A stretch of DNA of 9,857 bases, from contig CALKUG010000448.1 of the NCBI GenBank assembly GCA_937996765.1, positions 1 to 9,857 on the forward strand, written 5' to 3'. Every line of letters starts with the position of its first letter. Position 1 is the first letter of the stretch. The notes under the pieces are model-generated. The model made no database searches. It was not told the DNA's origin and was given only the letters and a program-made list of their open reading frames with translations. Both the position numbers and the translations under genes were made by a program. Source of the stretch: an uncultured Ignavibacteria bacterium. GTDB taxonomy: Bacteria; Bacteroidota; Ignavibacteria; Ignavibacteriales; Ignavibacteriaceae. Shown in pieces: positions 7,074 through 9,857 of the stretch.

Positions 7074-7104
7074 TTTGTGTTAGCACATTTTAAGTTTTAT
7101 TTTG
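7074..7104 (+). promoter_or_regulatory. Candidate promoter of the binding-protein/kinase genes
   Basis: TTTG at 7074-7077 is followed, after 19 bases, by TTATTTTG at 7097-7104. This fits the Bacteroidota -33/-7 pattern with one mismatch (T for A at the second base of TAnnTTTG). A sigma70-like reading, TTGTGT with TATTTT 17 bases on, overlaps it. Either would give a leader of about 20 bases. The surrounding T-rich sequence makes chance matches likely. Confidence 0.35.
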
Positions 7105-7129
7105 CAATGGGCTTACAATTTAGTTTAAT

Positions 7130-8446
7130 ATGAAAATCAAGAAACTTTCCATAGCGATTATTGCAGTAGCTGTTATTTCGGTTATTGTTTTAGTGAGTTT
7201 TGCACTTACTTCACAATTTTTATCTGCCGGCAGAAATTCTTCTGAGAAAGTAATTTATTTTGCCGATCATATCTCAGATGCACACCGAAAGCTTATAAAT
7301 CGTTTTAACGAATTGCATAAAGGCAGAATTCGCGTTGAAGCAATTGATCTATCTTTCAACAAATTTAGCACCAATGAGCGTAAAGAGTTATTAGTCCGCT
7401 ATTTGCGAAGTAAGAGTGATAGGGTAGATATTTTTGCTGTGGATCAAATTTGGGTGCCGCGTTTTGTGAAATGGTCGCTAAATTTGGACAATTATCTTGA
7501 TAAATCGTATAAAGAAAACCTCCTTGAACAGGCAAAACAAACTTGCGTGGTAAATGATTCGTTAATGGCTTTACCGCTCTACTTAGACCTTGCAGTACTT
7601 ATCTACAGAACAGATTTAATACGTGCATTACCAGAAGGAAAAGCAATTGAGAAACAGTTGCAAGAGGGGATTACCTGGGAGCAATTGCTCAGTTTGCAAT
7701 CGCAATTCCCCAATCGCCCTCTTTTTATTTATCAAGCGGATGATTACGAGGGGCTGATGTGCCAGTTTACTGAACTAATGTCATCATACGGACAGCCAAT
7801 GGCAACGGCAGATTCGCTCTATATTAATTCTCCTGAGGCGATAAAAGCCGCAACGTTTTTGCGCAACCTTGTGCATAGTTATAAAGTATCTCCTATTTCT
7901 GTTTTAGAAATGAAAGAGAATGACAGTTACTTGGAGTTTACAAAATCGGGAGCTCCTTTTGTGAGAGGTTGGCCAAGCTCAGTGGATAGTGATAATCCCG
8001 CTTTTTTTGAATTTAGAAAAGACCGCGGGGATGTTGTTGCAGTCGGACCTACGCCTTATCCGGCAGGTAATAAAAAACAATCTGTATTTGGTGGATGGAA
8101 TCTAATACTCTCTAAGTATTCACGTAATATTCCCGAATCAGTAGAATTTCTAAAATTTGTTATGAGTGATGAAGCACAGAAGATTTTATTCGAAGAAGGA
8201 AAGTTTATCCCTGTTAGCAAAAGTGTATTTGCGGATAAAGAATTTGTTCGTTCGAATCCAATGCTTACATTTTATAAAGAACAATTGGAACGTGGTTTCC
8301 ACCGTCCGTTCTTTGAGTTTTACACAACTATATCTGATGTAATAGCTTATTATCTCAATGCGATAATTAATAATGAATATACCCCGGAACAAGGATTGCG
8401 TCTAGCAGAGCAATCAATTAAGTCACAAGGAATATTTTTAAAGTAA
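7130..8446 (+). CDS. Family 1 extracellular solute-binding protein, membrane-tethered, probable sugar sensor
   Basis: A 438-residue periplasmic-facing protein of the sugar-binding family 1 type. After a long hydrophobic segment (about residues 6-29) with no lipobox Cys, the fold shows FADHISDAHRKLINRFNE (44-61), VDIFAVDQIWVPRF (99-112), ALPLYLDLAVLIYRTDL (147-163), the ligand-side VRGWPSSV (278-285) and the C-terminal signature GGWNLILSKY, SVEFLKFVMSDEAQ, EEGKFIPV (321-362). The hydrophobic segment is longer than a usual signal peptide core and may stay as an anchor; cleavage near SA33 cannot be excluded. No permease or ATPase gene is adjacent, and a sensor kinase starts three bases after the stop, so presenting a bound sugar to that kinase is the likelier role. 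It is divergent from a transporter/kinase/glycosidase cluster. The start codon has no Shine-Dalgarno sequence. Confidence 0.88.
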   Translation: MKIKKLSIAIIAVAVISVIVLVSFALTSQFLSAGRNSSEKVIYFADHISDAHRKLINRFNELHKGRIRVEAIDLSFNKFSTNERKELLVRYLRSKSDRVDIFAVDQIWVPRFVKWSLNLDNYLDKSYKENLLEQAKQTCVVNDSLMALPLYLDLAVLIYRTDLIRALPEGKAIEKQLQEGITWEQLLSLQSQFPNRPLFIYQADDYEGLMCQFTELMSSYGQPMATADSLYINSPEAIKAATFLRNLVHSYKVSPISVLEMKENDSYLEFTKSGAPFVRGWPSSVDSDNPAFFEFRKDRGDVVAVGPTPYPAGNKKQSVFGGWNLILSKYSRNIPESVEFLKFVMSDEAQKILFEEGKFIPVSKSVFADKEFVRSNPMLTFYKEQLERGFHRPFFEFYTTISDVIAYYLNAIINNEYTPEQGLRLAEQSIKSQGIFLK

Positions 8447-8449
8447 CAC

Positions 8450-9857
8450 GTGGGACTACAAGAAAAATATAGAGAATATCATTTTGAGTTTAAACACTTA
8501 ACAGTGTTGTTTGCTGTAATATTTGCATTTCAACTATTACTATCAGTAATTAATAAATCATCTATTGAAGATTTTCTTACAAACACACAAGAGTGGTATC
8601 AGTTAAACTCCGCCGAGGAATTGGCAAATCTCACTTCTATGTCGCTTGAATTACTTATAGAGACTATAGACCCCAAGGTAGTTCCCACAGATAGCGAACG
8701 CGAGAGAATGGTGCAATCGTTTAATATTGTGTTCTCGCAGCAATTTCTTCAGCATAATATTAAAGAGATGTGTGTTATTGTAAAACGGGATACTACCATC
8801 TATTCGATTGATGATGGGAGGGTGTTCTACGATTTTATTTTTGGCGGATTGAACTCAACCAATTTTGTTAAACCCAATCACATCAATGCTGTGAACCAGT
8901 ATAAAGGGATAGAACAAAAATTAAAAGCACAAGAAGAAATAATTTCGTTAATTGGTTCTGAATCAAAATTTGATGTGTTTGTTCCATTAGTTCTCCGCGG
9001 TGAGTTTATTGGGGCTCTGTATATGGAGATGAATCCGGACTTCTCAACCATAACAGACAGAATGATTTCTAACTACGATGAAACATCAATTATCTTTCTT
9101 TCGTTGATACTATTGGGTTTGCTTGCAATGTACTTTATTTCCTCCTATACCGTAAAGGAACGCGATGAAGCACAAAAACAATTATTAGATGAACACGAAA
9201 CTATCATCAAAAAAGAAATCGAATACGAGAAAGAATCTCTCTTTGCCAAGAGAATCTATCACACTCATCACAAAGCCGAGAAAATAATGGGCTTTATTAA
9301 AGAAGATCTTTCGCGGCTGGATGAGAGTAACATTCAAGATATTAAATACACGACTATTAAATACAGCAATTTTATATCGCGTGTAATTTACGATATGAAA
9401 TGGTACGATCCCCCGTTGCAGACAGTTCGTAACAATATCTTTAATACCAATTTAAACGAAGTAATACTGTTTATTGTAAACAATATTTTTCTACGAAACG
9501 CATATCTAAGTAATGCGTTTTCACTAAAAACGGATTTAGATGAAAATCTCCCACGTGTGCCTGTGAACGAATTTGTGGTGTGGGAAATAATTGAACCACT
9601 TATTCAAAACTGTATTGAACATGGTAATAAGCCCAATATCAATGTAGTTGTGGCAACTCGTTACAATAGGGAGACTATGAGAGGGTATCTCTCTATCAGT
9701 GATGATGGTTACGGATTTCCTTCTGATATGCTTACTACAGATGAGAAGGGGACGAAAAGATTATTTTTAGATACCGTTTCCACTAAAAAGCTTGCAACAC
9801 CTACCTCTGGTTATGGTTGCTATATAGCATTGGAGATGGTACGACGTTGTGGGTGGG
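8450..9857 (+). CDS. Membrane sensor histidine kinase, partial (3' end outside window)
   Basis: A GTG at 8450 opens a frame that continues to the right edge (469 residues). Helix 1 (about 17-36) and helix 2 (about 212-232) bracket an extracytoplasmic region of about 175 residues, whose end (FDVFVPLVLRGEFIGALYME, 174-193) resembles a Cache/PAS-like sensor strand. A charged coiled-coil linker (about 234-265) leads to a dimerisation segment with HTHHKAEK (271-278), a non-canonical H-box. The ATPase domain has an N-box EPLIQNCIEHG (382-392, N387), DDGYGFP (418-424) and SGYGCY (453-458). The N-box is of the LytS-like kind. GTG is chosen because an in-frame stop, that of the preceding gene, lies just upstream, and the next ATG (residue 64) would lose helix 1. 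No Shine-Dalgarno sequence is visible at a workable distance. Spacing of three bases points to coupled expression with the binding protein, the likely ligand-presenting partner. Confidence 0.88.
   Translation, partial: MGLQEKYREYHFEFKHLTVLFAVIFAFQLLLSVINKSSIEDFLTNTQEWYQLNSAEELANLTSMSLELLIETIDPKVVPTDSERERMVQSFNIVFSQQFLQHNIKEMCVIVKRDTTIYSIDDGRVFYDFIFGGLNSTNFVKPNHINAVNQYKGIEQKLKAQEEIISLIGSESKFDVFVPLVLRGEFIGALYMEMNPDFSTITDRMISNYDETSIIFLSLILLGLLAMYFISSYTVKERDEAQKQLLDEHETIIKKEIEYEKESLFAKRIYHTHHKAEKIMGFIKEDLSRLDESNIQDIKYTTIKYSNFISRVIYDMKWYDPPLQTVRNNIFNTNLNEVILFIVNNIFLRNAYLSNAFSLKTDLDENLPRVPVNEFVVWEIIEPLIQNCIEHGNKPNINVVVATRYNRETMRGYLSISDDGYGFPSDMLTTDEKGTKRLFLDTVSTKKLATPTSGYGCYIALEMVRRCGW

Larger units (their letters stand above)
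6748..7129. promoter_or_regulatory. 382-base divergent control region between the sugar cluster and the binding-protein/kinase pair
   Basis: This very AT-rich spacer must drive the transporter gene to the left and the binding-protein gene to the right. It holds the transporter ribosome binding site, a candidate promoter for the plus-strand genes, an interrupted palindrome at 6982-7002 and one copy of a 16-base element shared with the lipoprotein leader. An imperfect inverted repeat CCCA/TGGG with A/T-rich middle lies at 6787-6804. CCCAA or its complement TTGGG recurs at 6800-6804, 6860-6864, 6958-6962 and 6994-6998. I found no open frame of note and no RNA gene. No convincing promoter could be assigned to the transporter. 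Confidence 0.55.

Noticed and set aside
8186..8392. Minus-strand 68-codon open frame within the binding-protein gene
   Set aside because: Antisense to the conserved C-terminal signature of the binding protein and without support.

Overview
The window is AT-rich bacterial DNA, protein-coding almost throughout, with no rRNA, tRNA, CRISPR array or insertion sequence that I can see. Several features point to the Bacteroidota/Chlorobiota side of the FCB group, possibly an Ignavibacteria- or Kapabacteria-like lineage. These are promoter-like elements resembling the Bacteroidota TTTG/TAnnTTTG pattern, several genes without a Shine-Dalgarno sequence, a GluP-type sugar:H+ symporter, and a lipoprotein joining a carboxypeptidase-regulatory-like domain to a glycosidase barrel. 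The taxonomic placement is inference.

Layout. (1) 1-1150, minus: N-terminal 383 residues of a GT39/PMT-type membrane glycosyltransferase, running off the left edge. (2) 1332-1751, plus: ssb, with a good ribosome binding site and an intrinsic terminator at 1795-1828. (3) 6747 down to 1838, minus: a four-gene sugar cluster in the order GluP-type transporter, ROK sugar kinase, clan GH-A glycosidase lipoprotein, GH5 glycosidase. A clear intrinsic terminator lies between the kinase and the lipoprotein gene. (4) 6748-7129: a 382-base AT-rich divergent control region. (5) 7130-9857, plus: a family 1 solute-binding protein with an uncleaved-looking N-terminal membrane segment, followed 3 bases later by a two-helix membrane sensor histidine kinase that runs off the right edge.

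How the genes fit together (inference). The two secreted glycosidases have the look of beta-glucan enzymes: one resembles GH72/GH2 and the other shows the H-x-APGGQ loop seen in exo-beta-1,3-glucanase-like GH5 enzymes. They would release glucose or short oligosaccharides, the symporter would import the monosaccharide, and the ROK kinase would phosphorylate it. The divergent binding protein has no ABC permease or ATPase beside it within the window and is paired with a sensor kinase. It is therefore more likely a membrane-tethered sugar sensor than a transport component. The whole reads as a compact glucan-utilisation locus, without SusC/SusD genes in view, controlled by a binding-protein/sensor-kinase pair whose response regulator probably lies just beyond the right edge.
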